Assembly: GCA_010909165.1 (NCBI GenBank)
Contig: VJWM01000016.1
Coordinates: 558,001 to 622,000 of the forward strand
Source: Anthoceros angustus
Taxonomy: Eukaryota > Streptophyta > Anthocerotopsida > Anthocerotales > Anthocerotaceae
Reading direction: 5' to 3'
DNA: 64,000 nucleotides
The notes beneath the pieces were generated by a model. It did no database searches. It was not told the DNA's origin and was given only the letters and a program-made list of their open reading frames with translations. The translations under genes were made by a program, and so were the position numbers. Positions 44,770 through 55,488 of this stretch are shown here, piece by piece; within the stretch, counting starts at the first letter, position 1, and every line of letters starts with the position of its first letter.

Positions 44770-46770
44770 AGCATGCTTCCGCTAGATCAGTACTTTGACG
44801 GGGTCTTGCCCATCCCCCAACCATAAACATCATGCCCTCGTCCCCAGTGTAATACTCAAACATAAATTCATGCGAACTCCACAGCAAGACATGAGTTCAA
44901 TGAACTTATGGGAACTCCACAGCAAGACATGAGTTCAATGAACTTATGGGAACTCCACAGCGAGACATAAGTTATATAGAACTCCACAACCACACGTGAG
45001 TTCACAGGAACTCCACAATTAGACATAAGTTCATTGAAACTCCACAGTTAAGCCAGTTAAGCGTCCTTCGGATGGATCATTACTTAGATTGGGTATTGCC
45101 CATCCTCGGATTAGTACTTGGATGGGGTGTTGTCCATCCTCGGATCAGTACTTGGATGGGGTGCTACCCATCTCCAGATTAGTACTTGGATAGGGTGCTA
45201 CCCATCATCGGATCAGTACTTGGATGGGGTGCTACCCATCTCCAGATTAGTACTTGGATAGGGTGCTACCCATCATCGGATCAGTACTTGGATGGGGTGC
45301 TGCCCATCCTCGGCTCAGTACTTGGATGGGGTGCTGCCTATCCTCGGCTCAGTACTTGGATGGGGTGCTGCCCATCCCCGGCTCAGTACTTGGATGGGGT
45401 GCTGCCCATCCCCGGATCAGTACTCCGATGAGGTGCTGCCCATCCTCGGATCAGTACTCTCATGGGGTGCCCATCCTCGGCTCGATCTTGGATGGGGTCT
45501 TGCCCATCCTCGGCTCGATTTGGATGGGGTGCCGCCCATCCCCTCTCAAGACTTGGATGGGGTGCTGCCCATCCCCGGATCAGTACTCCGATGAGGTGCT
45601 GCCCATCCTCGGATCAGTACTCTCATGGGGTGCTGCCTATCCTCGGATCAATACTCAGATAAAGTGCTGCCCATCCCCGGATCAGTACTTCGATGGGGTG
45701 CTAGCCATCCCCGGATCAATACTCTGATGCAGTGTTGCCCATCCTCTACCTATAAACATCATGCTCTCATCCTCACAGTGTGCGGAGCCGCCAGTTGTTA
45801 GTGCCCTATGGGGTTACTCCAATTGTTAGGCCAGTTGTTAGTGTGTTAGTGCCCTACAGGGATAATGCAATTGTTAGGCCAGTTGTTAGTGTGTTAGTGC
45901 CCTACGGGGATATTACAATTGTTAGGCCAGTTGTTAGTGCCCTACATAGTTACTGCAATTGTTAGTCCAGTTATTAGTGTGTTAGTGCCCTACGGGGTTA
46001 CTACACTTGTTAGGCAAGTTGTTAGTATGTACTTAGTGCCCTACAGGGTTACTATAATTGTGAGGCAGTTCATAGAGTGTTAGTGCCCTACAAGGTTACT
46101 ACAATTGTTAGGCCAGTTGTTAGTGGTACTGCCCATCCCGTATCAGTACTTGGATGGGGTGCTGTCCATCCCCGGATCAGTGCTCCGATGGGGTGCTGCC
46201 CATCCCCGGATCAGTGCTCCAATGGGGTGCTGCCCATCCCCGGATCAGTGCTCCCATGGGGTGCTGCCCATCCCCGGATCAGTGCTCCAATGGGGTGCTG
46301 CCCATCCCCGGATCAGTGCTCCAATGGGGTGCTGCCCATCCCCAGATCATTGCTCCGATGGGGTGCTGCCCATCCCCTAGCTAAACATCATGCTCTCATC
46401 CTCAGAGTGTGCGGAGCCACCAGTTGTTAGTGCCCTACGGGTTACTCTAATTATTAGCCCAATTGTTAGTGTGTTAGTGTCCTACGGGGTTACTCCAATT
46501 GTTAGTACCCTATGGGGCTATTACAAATCAAAGTTGTGAGTGCCATATGGGGTTACTAAGATCAAAGTTGTTAGTGCCCTATGGGGTTACTACAGATCAA
46601 AGTTGTTAGTGTCCTACGGGGTTACTACAGATCAAAGTTGTTAGTGCCCTACGAGGTTACTCCAATTGTTAGTGCCCTATGCGGCTACTCCATATCAAAG
46701 TTATTAGTGCCCTATGGGGTTACTGCAAATCAAAGTTGTTAAAGCTCTACATAGTAACTCTAATTGTTAG
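44770..46770. repeat. Higher-order minisatellite with 5S rRNA-like units
   Basis: Blocks in order: a 5S-like lead (44770-44815); GAACTCCACAG-containing units (44874-45060); a 34-bp array based on GATCAGTACTTGGATGGGGT (about 45090-45735); a junction TAAACATCATGCTCTCATCC; a GTTAGTGCCCTACGGGGTTA array (45795-46125); a second 34-bp array (46128-46375); the same junction; and a second GTTAGTG array (46415-46770). The first 34-bp arrays are preceded by AACTCCACAGTTAAGC (about 45039), nearly identical to the box A region of plant 5S rRNA, and the 34-bp unit resembles the box C region (AGTACTAGGATGGGTG). The long open frames inside arise from the repeat and are not genes. Confidence 0.85.
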
Positions 46771-49395
46771 TTTCTTACCTTAACTTCATATACTACCGTT
46801 GAGATGAATATCAATTAGTGATGACATTGATATCCCAGCTATGTTTGTGTACACCGACGATATTCCTAGATCACTTGTTTAAGAGACATGAGGCAATTAG
46901 CCTGGTCACTTTCCATTGCAAACCCTTTTTTTTCGGTGGCTCATGCTACATATCTTCGACCACGACCATGCATGTGACTTTCCATGCGAATGCTCGCGGG
47001 TAAGTTGTCCGTTTTATCGGGGTTATTTCGGTGAACATCTATTGGGTGGCCGAATAGCTCCGCGCACAATGGAACTTCACAAGTGCTCTAGTGTTGTAGC
47101 TATCAACAGTTTTGTTACGACCGCCATCTCCATGCCTATCGCACTGAATTTCATGGAGATTCTCACTGATCTACTTCACACCCGAACATGACGTAAGAGG
47201 CTTTAAACAATGAGCCCATATGAAGAAGTATTACGATCATGCTGTATTTATTAGCAGCAACCACAAATTGCTAGCTTTCCAAGAACAGAATGTTCACAGG
47301 TGAGTGATATATGAAAGACATATCCCTTCTTTGGTGGAGATTGTATAAGGAAGCAACCTTCCATAGCGATCCAAAGCTACCTTCCACACGATGTAGGGTA
47401 TAGAACAATTCCTATACACAACGTCAATGAAAATAGTGTACGGCTTAGGACAATGATAGCCAACCATTAGTGGTTTGAGTACCAAAGTGAGGCATGATCA
47501 CATCTTACAACTTGTCACCTATTTCAGTGAGTGCTTCACCAATTAATTGCAATGCACTTACAATGCACTTGACCAATTTGTCTTTGTATGTCGATCAACT
47601 CTTTGTTGCGAGCCATAGTGTCTTTATGGACTTGAGCATCAAAGGTCATATGCTCCTTATGCCTTTTGTGTTTTTTGTCGTCAGTGTCTTGTAATTGTCT
47701 TATGAATCGACTCGTCAATTGTGCAAAAAGCTCCTTTCCCTTTTGGGCACTCAAATATTTATGCGTCTTCTCATGGGCACTTTTTGTTTTTGTAGTGATT
47801 TGCTTTACTCAATTAACAAAGTACAACAGAAGAACTACTCCAAATACTCAAAAGTGCCTAAAGAGTCAATGGCAATCTGAACTAAGTCGAGAAAGATGGT
47901 CTTCGTAGAAGCCACCATGCGACGTAACTGATGAATCGAAGTTTCCAAGGTGTCAAAATTGCATGACATTCCAACAATTTGTGAAGAGGCACGTCATGGA
48001 ATCTCAGACAATGCTTCGTGGATGTGCCAAAGAGGGTCGTGAGAGCGGCAAGGTAAGCCCAGAAAAGAACGCAGCCTCGAGCACTTACGGGCACTTCTAA
48101 GGATAGCCATGTGCACTTGGGTCTTCTAGATTGACACTTATACAATTGCCTTTTACTCCTCAAACAATGAAGGTTGATCCCTGTCCCTAAGAAGTCATTT
48201 AGTGCCTTCACAAGAAATTGTTGGAATAGAGCTTGTGTCTGCAAAAGAACAGAGATTGCTCAAGACATCTGATAAATGAATTGGGAACAAATACTTGGCA
48301 GCCTACACATATACCTGAAGCACGCAAATTACTTGGATCTCCTAACTGCTCTATCCAGAGAGCTCCCAAAAGGCACAAGGAGCAGATGACCTTTGATGTT
48401 CTATCCAAAGAACGAGCACACAAGTGCTTCCACAGGTGAGCCGATATTGGCAACGGGACAAGCCCATAATGACAGCCGTAGTACCGGTAAAGAAGGAGAA
48501 GACACCGAAAATTTTCCCAAAGGTACTCTACCCCAAATATTTTCAAGTATGTATCAACTTACTAGTTTCTCAGCGCTACTGGGCCATGCATGTTCATTAA
48601 TAGAAATTGTAGACATGGAAGAAGCCATGTGGCTCTCATGGAAAGTGACTCTTCCTCTGCTGCTATAGCAGAATGTCCCCATTTGAAGAAATGGTGTGAA
48701 GCGGTTCACCAATCTGCAACTTATGATAGAATGTGACAACTACAAGGTAAATCTCACTGATTTGAGCAGTGCTGTAATACCTCATTTTGTTCATATTACC
48801 AACCTTGATGTCATGATGCATATGAATGTGTTTGATTTCCCAACATGTTGAACAACTGCGGTGAATTGTGCTGTCCTTGTACCCAACAATCTCATTAAGT
48901 AAGGGAGAAATGGAGTTTGAGACACCTTAATGCGATGTCTTATCCAAGGGCTGACCCAGACCTTGCAGGAATTCCGAAATCGGGGCCATGAGTTCCAAAG
49001 AGAGTCATATATGTATTATACCGTCTCTGCTCTGATGTCTCAGAACATGACGCACACACCCATGCATGCCTCAAACCCAATTTGTTGCCGAAACAAGACT
49101 TATCCCACCCCATCCTATTAGTGGGTAGGATGGGTAGCTTTTAGAGAGAAGTTTTACGACTAAATTATGTAATATTTTTTAAAGTTATATAACCTAATTA
49201 ATAACCATAAGATCATCAAATTAGATTATGTTTTTGAAAAGGCCGCAACATGCTGGCCCTTCTAGGAGTATGATTTTATGGCTCATGTAATCAATATTAT
49301 AATTATTTTAAGTCAATGTATATTATTAGCTAATAATTTTTCTAGGTAAAGATAGGTAAGGTGGTTGTGGGGTAATTACATTGAGTTCACACTGC
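46771..49395. other. AT-rich stretch with mobile-element-like debris
   Basis: No gene identified with confidence. A minus-strand frame at 47754-47536 contains 'KGKELFAQLTSRFIRQLQDT' and a Lys/His-rich helix; the frame 48546-48208 is Cys/Leu-rich. A 31-bp segment at 47637-47667 (CATCAAAGGTCATATGCTCC...) recurs inverted at 48368-48398. Probably a decayed transposon, family unknown. Confidence 0.35.
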
Positions 49396-49503
49396 CACGA
49401 CCATTTGAAATGTCGTAGTAAGTTGGTCAAATTCGAGATGGATGTCTTCCACGACCATTTGAAATGCCATAGTAAGTCGGTTATATTCGAGATGGATGCA
49501 AAG
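49396..49503. repeat. 54-bp x 2 tandem repeat
   Basis: CACGACCATTTGAAATG... at 49396 and again at 49450, each running on to ATTCGAGATGGATG. No coding content. Confidence 0.85.
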
Positions 49504-52500
49504 ACACCATGGCAAATGTTTGTCAGCACCGTGAACGTTGCTCATTAATAAAAGGGTGAACTTCATTTATAAAAATATCCCATGGTGAATTAGTGGGGTG
49601 GTCATTGACGGTGAGCAAGCGATTAACGACTACCCCAATTGACATAGGTTGTTTATCTTGACACTTGAGCCTTAGGAAGAGGTGAATTCTTAAAGGTGGG
49701 AAACTTTTCTGTCCAGAGAATGAGGAAAATCAAAACAAGGGATGAGAAACGCTTTGAGAGGATGCTTCCAATTTGAGTCCGAAAGATCCTTGCTTTAGTC
49801 TCGATTTAAGTCTCGAAGATCGTTGCTGTATGCTCGAATTAAAGAAAAATAAATATAATAATTTTGATCACCTAATGAAAGAGTTTTATTCACTTGAAAA
49901 ATCATAACATTCGTCCACGATGCCACGCTACAAAATATTCGTTATGGGTAGCAAATACATATATCGGTGAGAGTGTGCGAGGGAGATATATGCACGGCAA
50001 AGGGCATCATCTGGCCCTATCCGCGGCCTGATGCAGGCGTGGCCCAGTAGGCACGGAGAATCAAGGCTACACCGAATATGTGTAGGGGAATCCTGTTGCC
50101 AATGGCAGTGAAGGCACATTGCAAAATCCCAGGAAGTTCCAAACCGGCTCCCGGTTGGTTGCGACGTGCACCGGCATGATGATAGTCATGGCATGTGGCG
50201 GGGCTCGCACGCTTGAGGCCTGCCAACGCCTTGTTTGTTTGCTGTCACCGACTGATGAAACGGCAGGCTGTTGCGGGCGCCCCATGTGCCGCATTAAATC
50301 TGCTCCGCACTGAACGAGTTTAATAAGCTCTTCAAGTTCCTGCCATCGGATGAGAGATGACCTCGAGCCCGGCGCGGGGCTGCGAGTTGCAGCGGCATCG
50401 GCTGCCTCGCTCGCTGCTGGGGCCCTGGGCCTCTGGCTGCATGGCAGTGGGCTCTGCCAAATGCCCACCGCCAATTCGCTACCGGGCTGCATAAAATACT
50501 CGTACGGTAACCGCGGCGCTGCAACGGTGGCCGCAGTTGTGGGCCGTGGCTGGAGCCTGGCTGCCTGGGCCTGGGTGGTTCAGCTCCCAACATATGCCGC
50601 GGCCACACTTTGGCTGGGCCTTTTGATGCGCTCCATGCGTTGCGTTGCTTTGTGTAGTGTGCAGCCTGCGGGGGCTCGGGATTCCATCTCCACCCACAGC
50701 GAGCTAAACGTGTTGCCACCTTTCGCTAATCCCGCTTACCAGTCCGTTTGGTCCGCTGGAGATGGCCATCGGAATTGGATAGAACTTTTGAATTTGACGA
50801 GCTTGTCACGTGACCGCAGGAAGTCCGTTGTCGTTAATGATGGGCGATTATTCCCTGCCGGGAATTCTGACCGCAAGCAAATCTCGAGCTCCGGCGGCAA
50901 GCTGGCCAAGCTTGGATATGATGTGTGCATACTATGTACATATGTACAGTACATGTTGTTCATCATGCAGGCTGCACTCGAGCAGCGGAAGCATCGAACA
51001 TCGAACGCGGGCGAGGGGGAGGAGTGAACGCTAATTTGCGTCCCTGGTGAGCGAAATAAATTTGGGCATTTATGAATCCGTCAGCGGAGAGGAGGGCCAG
51101 GCGATATTGGAGCTGCCGGTCGGCATTCCCGAGGCTCGCTCAGTACAGCGGCGGGCCGGCCGGGCCTGGCCTTTACTGTTCTGCACAAGGCCTGTGATAG
51201 CAGATAGCAGGCCTGCAATGCCCACAATAGTAATGCAGGCCTGCAACTGCAGCGCCGCTGTCTGTGCTCCACCGGCTGCTTCTGGCGACTGTGGAGGGCA
51301 GCGTACAGTGGCTGCCGCACTTGCAGTGCTAGCAACAAACATACATACCTACAGTGCTGACGACTGTGACTGTGGGCCTATTTCCGGGCCAGCTGGACCC
51401 GTTGCCGCGTTGCAACTTTGAACACACACTCTACTGTACATACATGCACACAGTCACACTGTTACTGTATCACTATTTTACAGTGGGACAAGCTGGAGAC
51501 GAGATGCACTGCACAGACTGTGACCGGGAATGCTACCAACAAGTGCCACTGCTGATGAGAATAAAACAGCATGGTGGAGGGAGCCATTTGCGCGTGCGAA
51601 TATATCAAACCATTTATAGCAAGCTATTGTCCTGCACGACATGCCACCCGATAAAATACTCCGCCCCATCGCTTGCATTGCACTGCACGTATCATTGGCG
51701 CTGCCAATGAGTGTGTTTCGTGATGACGGGAATGAATGAACACACCTGGAATGAATTTCCAGCTACAGTAGGAGCCTGGAGGTAGTAGTCTACAGATGTT
51801 CCTAGTGCGCAATCTCATGACTTTGACAAATTTGTGCTTTCCGAAGTCCGATCTCCAACAACCGACGGTGGTGTCTCATCTAGGCTTGAGGAGGCAGGAA
51901 TGGGACACACACATGGCGGGGCCTCCAAGCACACTTTTTATTACACTTATATTCAGAATGTGGCTAGCTAGCTAGCTAGCCAGCCAGTCACTTGCTTCTC
52001 ATGATGGTGAGACAAGTCATGATCACACAAAGTCATTCACAGTTGTCTAGTCTTAAAACTGCTAGCTGGAGCGGGAGCCCCTCAGCCTGAATCAATACAT
52101 ACGGCAAAATCGTAAAGACTAACTTGTCTTTTTGAGTTTTCTGGTTTTCCAGGAGCTCTACCAATAGTTCAGGGCGCATGCCAGGGTTGCCTGAGCCTTG
52201 TGTAATGTACAAAGTGAGCGGAAATGATCTGCTGCTAGTATAGCTTGGGCTGTCCTGGCAATCTAAGCCGTCGTTGTGCGCAGCAATTTTGCTCCAGCCG
52301 CTGTTGCAGCCCTAGCCTGTCCAACTATTGACAATTTGGGAGATTGTGCAGGTTGGCGAATCCAATTGCAATCCCCCGATCACCCTGGCAACCAAATTCC
52401 GGTAAGGAAAATAAACTCTTGCAGCTGCACGTGTATCTGCACCTGCCCCTGCACCTGCTTCCACCATCTACCTCAGTGCCAGTGCTGAGCTAGCCCCGCC

Positions 52501-52631
52501 GAGAGAAATGTTGAGAGGAATGTGAAAGCAGGGCCAGCTGCAGATGCAAAGGCAATTGCAGTTGCGGTTGCGGTTGCACCCGCCTGTGGTAGTCACACGG
52601 CACACATCTCTACAATCCTGGACCCTGTATG
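49504..52631. other. Unassigned intergenic stretch
   Basis: No gene recognised. From about 50000 the composition becomes GC-rich with long chance frames on both strands (for example 50350-51027 plus, 50719-50294 minus). The last part may hold the 3' UTR of the minus-strand CLE-like gene. Confidence 0.35.
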
Positions 52632-53084
52632 CTATTGCGAGCGTGCCGATGCAGGTAGCTGTCGGTCCTGAGTCCTTAGTATCTGGCTTTCCGACGAAGG
52701 CAGCCCAGGATCCTTGTGATCCGCCGCCGCCGCCGCCGCCCCCTTCCCCTCCACCCTGGCCTCCAAACCGCTGCCGCCGGCAGAGGTCTCGGCCGTGATC
52801 CGGCGCACAACAAACCCGGCCGGCCCAACATCGTTGTGGATAGGCGAGGGCCCGGACGGGGGGATGCGCGGGGCTCTGGACAGCGTGTACCCCCCCGTCC
52901 GTTTCACCGGTACAGGATCCCGCTCCCCCACCACCACAGGGACATCTCCACTCCCAACTGCCACCTCCACCAGCAGCTTGGGCCCGGGCCTCCCGGCCGC
53001 AGCAGGCAGCATGGCCGGCCCCGCAAGCAGCAACGCCGCGGGTGCCAGCACCAGGAGGAGAAGGAGACGGACGAGGGCTGCCAT
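52632..53084 (-). CDS. CLE-like signalling peptide precursor
   Basis: 150 residues from Met 53084. A strong signal peptide (about 1-30, 'LVRLLLLLVLAPAALLL') leads to a variable region, then 'RIPPSGPSPIHN' at residues 73-84 (52868-52833). This fits the 12-residue CLE consensus R-x-V-P-[ST]-G-P-[ND]-P-L-H-[NH] at eight positions, including the prolines at 4 and 7 that are usually hydroxylated. Deviations: Pro at 3, Ser at 8, Ile at 10. CLE peptides are read by CLV1/PXY-type receptor kinases in meristem control. Unusually the motif is not C-terminal: 66 residues follow, Gly/Ala-rich and without a second CLE motif. The frame is open further upstream (to 53183), but Met 53084 directly precedes the signal peptide. 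IDA-like peptides (PIPPSxPSxxHN) are the alternative. Confidence 0.72.
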   Translation of the reverse strand: MAALVRLLLLLVLAPAALLLAGPAMLPAAAGRPGPKLLVEVAVGSGDVPVVVGERDPVPVKRTGGYTLSRAPRIPPSGPSPIHNDVGPAGFVVRRITAETSAGGSGLEARVEGKGAAAAAADHKDPGLPSSESQILRTQDRQLPASARSQ

Positions 53085-54807
53085 CACACGCACACTGCAC
53101 ACACCACTGCAGCTGTTGCACCAGGGAGGGACAGAGTGTGGGCCGGACTGTGCACAGCCTCGGGGCTGCACCCACCACGGCAAGATCGCTTACAAAACAA
53201 ACACACACGCACACACACTCAGGCAGTGAGACAGACAGAGACACGGGCTCCTGCAGAGACAGAGACAGGGATGCAGGGGCTGGGGGAGACACGGCAGAGC
53301 ACAATGTACCGGGACTAGGAGGGCGGAGAGGCGCGGAGGAGGCGGAGCAGGGGGAGAGGGAAAGGTGGGTTTGTGGGTGCAGAACTCAGAGGTGGTAGGA
53401 GCGGCGGGGATGTGGAGAGGGCGCCGGCGGGCCTTAGTGCGGCTGACATCGCCACCTGCGGCAGCAAGCATCGGGCGGCAACGTGCTCAAACGTGGCTGA
53501 GGCTGAGGCTGAGGGTGACTTGGTGCGCGATCGCGCCCGCTCCTCATCATGCTCCACCTTCATCAACTTCTTTATAAATTTGGAAGAAGTGGCTGCGCCT
53601 GCAGCTGGTTGCCTCCCGCTCCGCTCCGGTGCGCTCTCCTCTCCTTCCCTTCGCTTCCCTTCCCTTCCCTTGGCTCGTCTCGTGGCGTCTCGACTCGATT
53701 TCACTCCCCTCCACCTCCTCTCGTTTTTGTCTCGTCTCGACTCCCCAGCAACACGCATCCCCTCTGGGCCCGGCCCCGCGAGCCATGCCATTTTGCCATC
53801 GCGCGCGCGCTCCGGGCAGGCGCTGGGGCCCGGGCGGGCTGGCGGGCCCCGCCGCTCCATAATCTATATTCTCTATGCACATACAGAGACATATCTGTAT
53901 GGCGTAACGACATTTAGCGGGGATGATGATGATGATGCCCGTGGGCCATGGCTGCATGGCTGCTTGCCCGGCGCTGCGCATGCGCCCTTCGCGTTTCGCC
54001 GTTTAGCCGTTTCGCCGTTTCGCCGTTCGGCGGTCAACGCTACGGCCCAGTCACACCTGGTCAGTCACTGGCCCACTCCCGCAGCCGCAGCGGCACAGGT
54101 GAAAGTGAAACCGCCGGTTGACCTCAGATTCATTTTCCACCAGATTCCCCCCCCCGGCCCTGCCTCGAACCAGCAATCTGCGGTAGCTACCTACTCTACA
54201 CTCTACTCGATTTTATACATGTAACATACACACGGACTGCATACTGTACAAAACTACAAATGTACAGACATGTCGGACTCGTCTACGGTTGCATGTTTGA
54301 CTTGTCGGGCACGGGCACGAATCATGATGCCGTGGGTCCCTTCCGCGTCAGCCCAGTCAGCCGTCAGCCTCTGCGGGTGTCCGAACGGAATGGGCGTCCC
54401 GGTCGCCCGCAGGTGCCGTCAACCGTCCTGCCCAATGGAATGTGCATACTGGGGCGCTGGCCGGTCTGGGCTGCCGCGCTCTTTGACATCGGCGACCACG
54501 TATGTGCATACATCGCGGTAGTACGATAATGTGGCGTATGTATGACGCATGTGAGCGTGCGTGAGTCGCGGGAGCTTGCCATGCCATGCCATAACATATG
54601 TGATTATGTAGTAGTAAAACACGAGGTTGCAGTAGGTTGTCGACCGGACCGGACCGGACCGCGTCGCGGGCTAGTCGACGGGGGAGCCTCCTGACCGGAC
54701 CGGACCGGACCGGACCGCTCTTTCCTTCTCGCACACTCCCCTTCGCCTTGTACACTTAGTGGACGCCTCTCGCATTAAACGCTGCTGGACCTGACTTTCT
54801 CGTTTCC
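53085..54807. other. GC-rich spacer between peptide genes
   Basis: Contains the likely promoters of the divergent CLE-like gene and peptide gene 3. Microsatellites: TTCCC-type at 53645-53680, GTTTCGCC at 53995-54030, and GGACC at 54648-54666 and 54694-54717. The long open frames in this GC-rich DNA (for example 53373-54224) lack domains. Confidence 0.4.
53570..53576 (-). promoter_or_regulatory. Candidate TATA box of the CLE-like gene
   Basis: TATAAAG on the minus strand within AATTTATAAAG, about 490 bp upstream of Met 53084; a long leader would be required. Confidence 0.3.
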
Positions 54808-54814
54808 TATATAA
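54808..54814 (+). promoter_or_regulatory. TATA box of secreted peptide gene 3
   Basis: TATATAA overlaps the first upstream in-frame ATG (54814). Transcription would start near 54840, so the coding start is more likely the ATG at 55081, which begins a signal peptide. Confidence 0.55.
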
Positions 54815-55080
54815 TGCGGGCATTCCCCCATTGTCATCACCCACGACTGCAAAGCAGCCAGCCAGCAAGCGTCCCACCGGATTCGAATGCGATGCGACCT
54901 GCACACACACAACAATCGAATCGACACCCAAGGCAGCTGCCAGCACCCAGGGCCTCGGATCGTACGTCGAGACACTCGCTAGGAGGAAGTGGCAGTTTTT
55001 TCAGTTTATCAGGCTTGCAACACATCCCGGTTTTGGAGTCGTCGAGATTTGGCGTTTACAAATCTGAATACTTGGAATCC

Positions 55081-55488
55081 ATGGCGGGCAAGTGCAGTGG
55101 AGCATATTGCGTGCTTCTGCTCTGCCTGCTCCTGGCGGGATTCTGCGAGCAGGGGATGGCCGGAAGGCGGGGCATGCCAGCTGCTGCAGCGAAGGAGCCC
55201 TCGGTCGTGGTCCCGGTCGGGGACCCGAGGGATGCCACTCAGCGCTGGACCGCGACCGGGGGGGACTCGGCCGGGCCGGTAGCTAAGGTGATTTCCGTGA
55301 GGAAGTGGAAACGTCCCGAGTCGCCTCCTTCCATGCCGTGGAGCGACATCGGGGAGCTGCTGGTGGACGGACGCGTACGGGAAGCAGCCAAGCAGCCTGC
55401 CCGCTACTCCAAGAAGCCTGCCACTCCGTCGCCGACTCCTCCCTCCCACCCGGGCACTTGCATCAGTACCGTGCCCGGGACTTGCTGA
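55081..55488 (+). CDS. Small secreted peptide precursor 3 (C-x4-P-G-T-C terminus)
   Basis: 135 residues. 'MAGKCSGAYCVLLLCLLLAG' is a clear signal peptide (1-25). A variable region with 'VPVGDPRDATQRW' and basic stretches ('RKWKR', 'RYSKK') follows, and the protein ends 'HPGTCISTVPGTC' at the stop. The last nine residues, C-I-S-T-V-P-G-T-C, have the same spacing as the termini of the genes at 38126 (C-V-T-S-I-P-G-G-C) and 40163 (C-L-S-T-L-P-G-G-C), but without the trailing Ser-Pro. The rest has diverged, so it is a distant family member. A TATA box at 54808 supports this start over the in-frame ATG at 54814. It is divergent from the CLE-like gene, 2.0 kb away. Function inferred: secreted signal. 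Confidence 0.72.
   Translation: MAGKCSGAYCVLLLCLLLAGFCEQGMAGRRGMPAAAAKEPSVVVPVGDPRDATQRWTATGGDSAGPVAKVISVRKWKRPESPPSMPWSDIGELLVDGRVREAAKQPARYSKKPATPSPTPPSHPGTCISTVPGTC

Noticed and set aside
45186-46430. Several overlapping open frames of 80-157 codons with a repeated 'QYLDGVLPIPGSVLGWG' pattern
   Set aside because: They arise from the 34-bp minisatellite: 34 is not a multiple of 3, so each unit is read in all three frames. No start context or domain.
44770-46770. CRISPR-like array
   Set aside because: Repeats are contiguous without unique spacers, and the genome is a plant's.
44770-46770. Functional 5S rRNA genes
   Set aside because: No unit contains the full 120-nt gene with boxes A, IE and C in order; only partial resemblance.
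50350-51027. 225-codon plus-strand frame with Ala/Leu-rich start
   Set aside because: Looks like a membrane protein only because of GC-rich composition; no family resemblance or exon partners.
53373-54224. 283-codon plus-strand frame
   Set aside because: GC-rich low-complexity DNA with microsatellites, no domain, no signal peptide; lies in the upstream region of the CLE-like gene.
54814-55080. N-terminal extension of peptide gene 3 from the ATG at 54814
   Set aside because: That ATG overlaps the TATA box, and a clear signal peptide starts at 55081.
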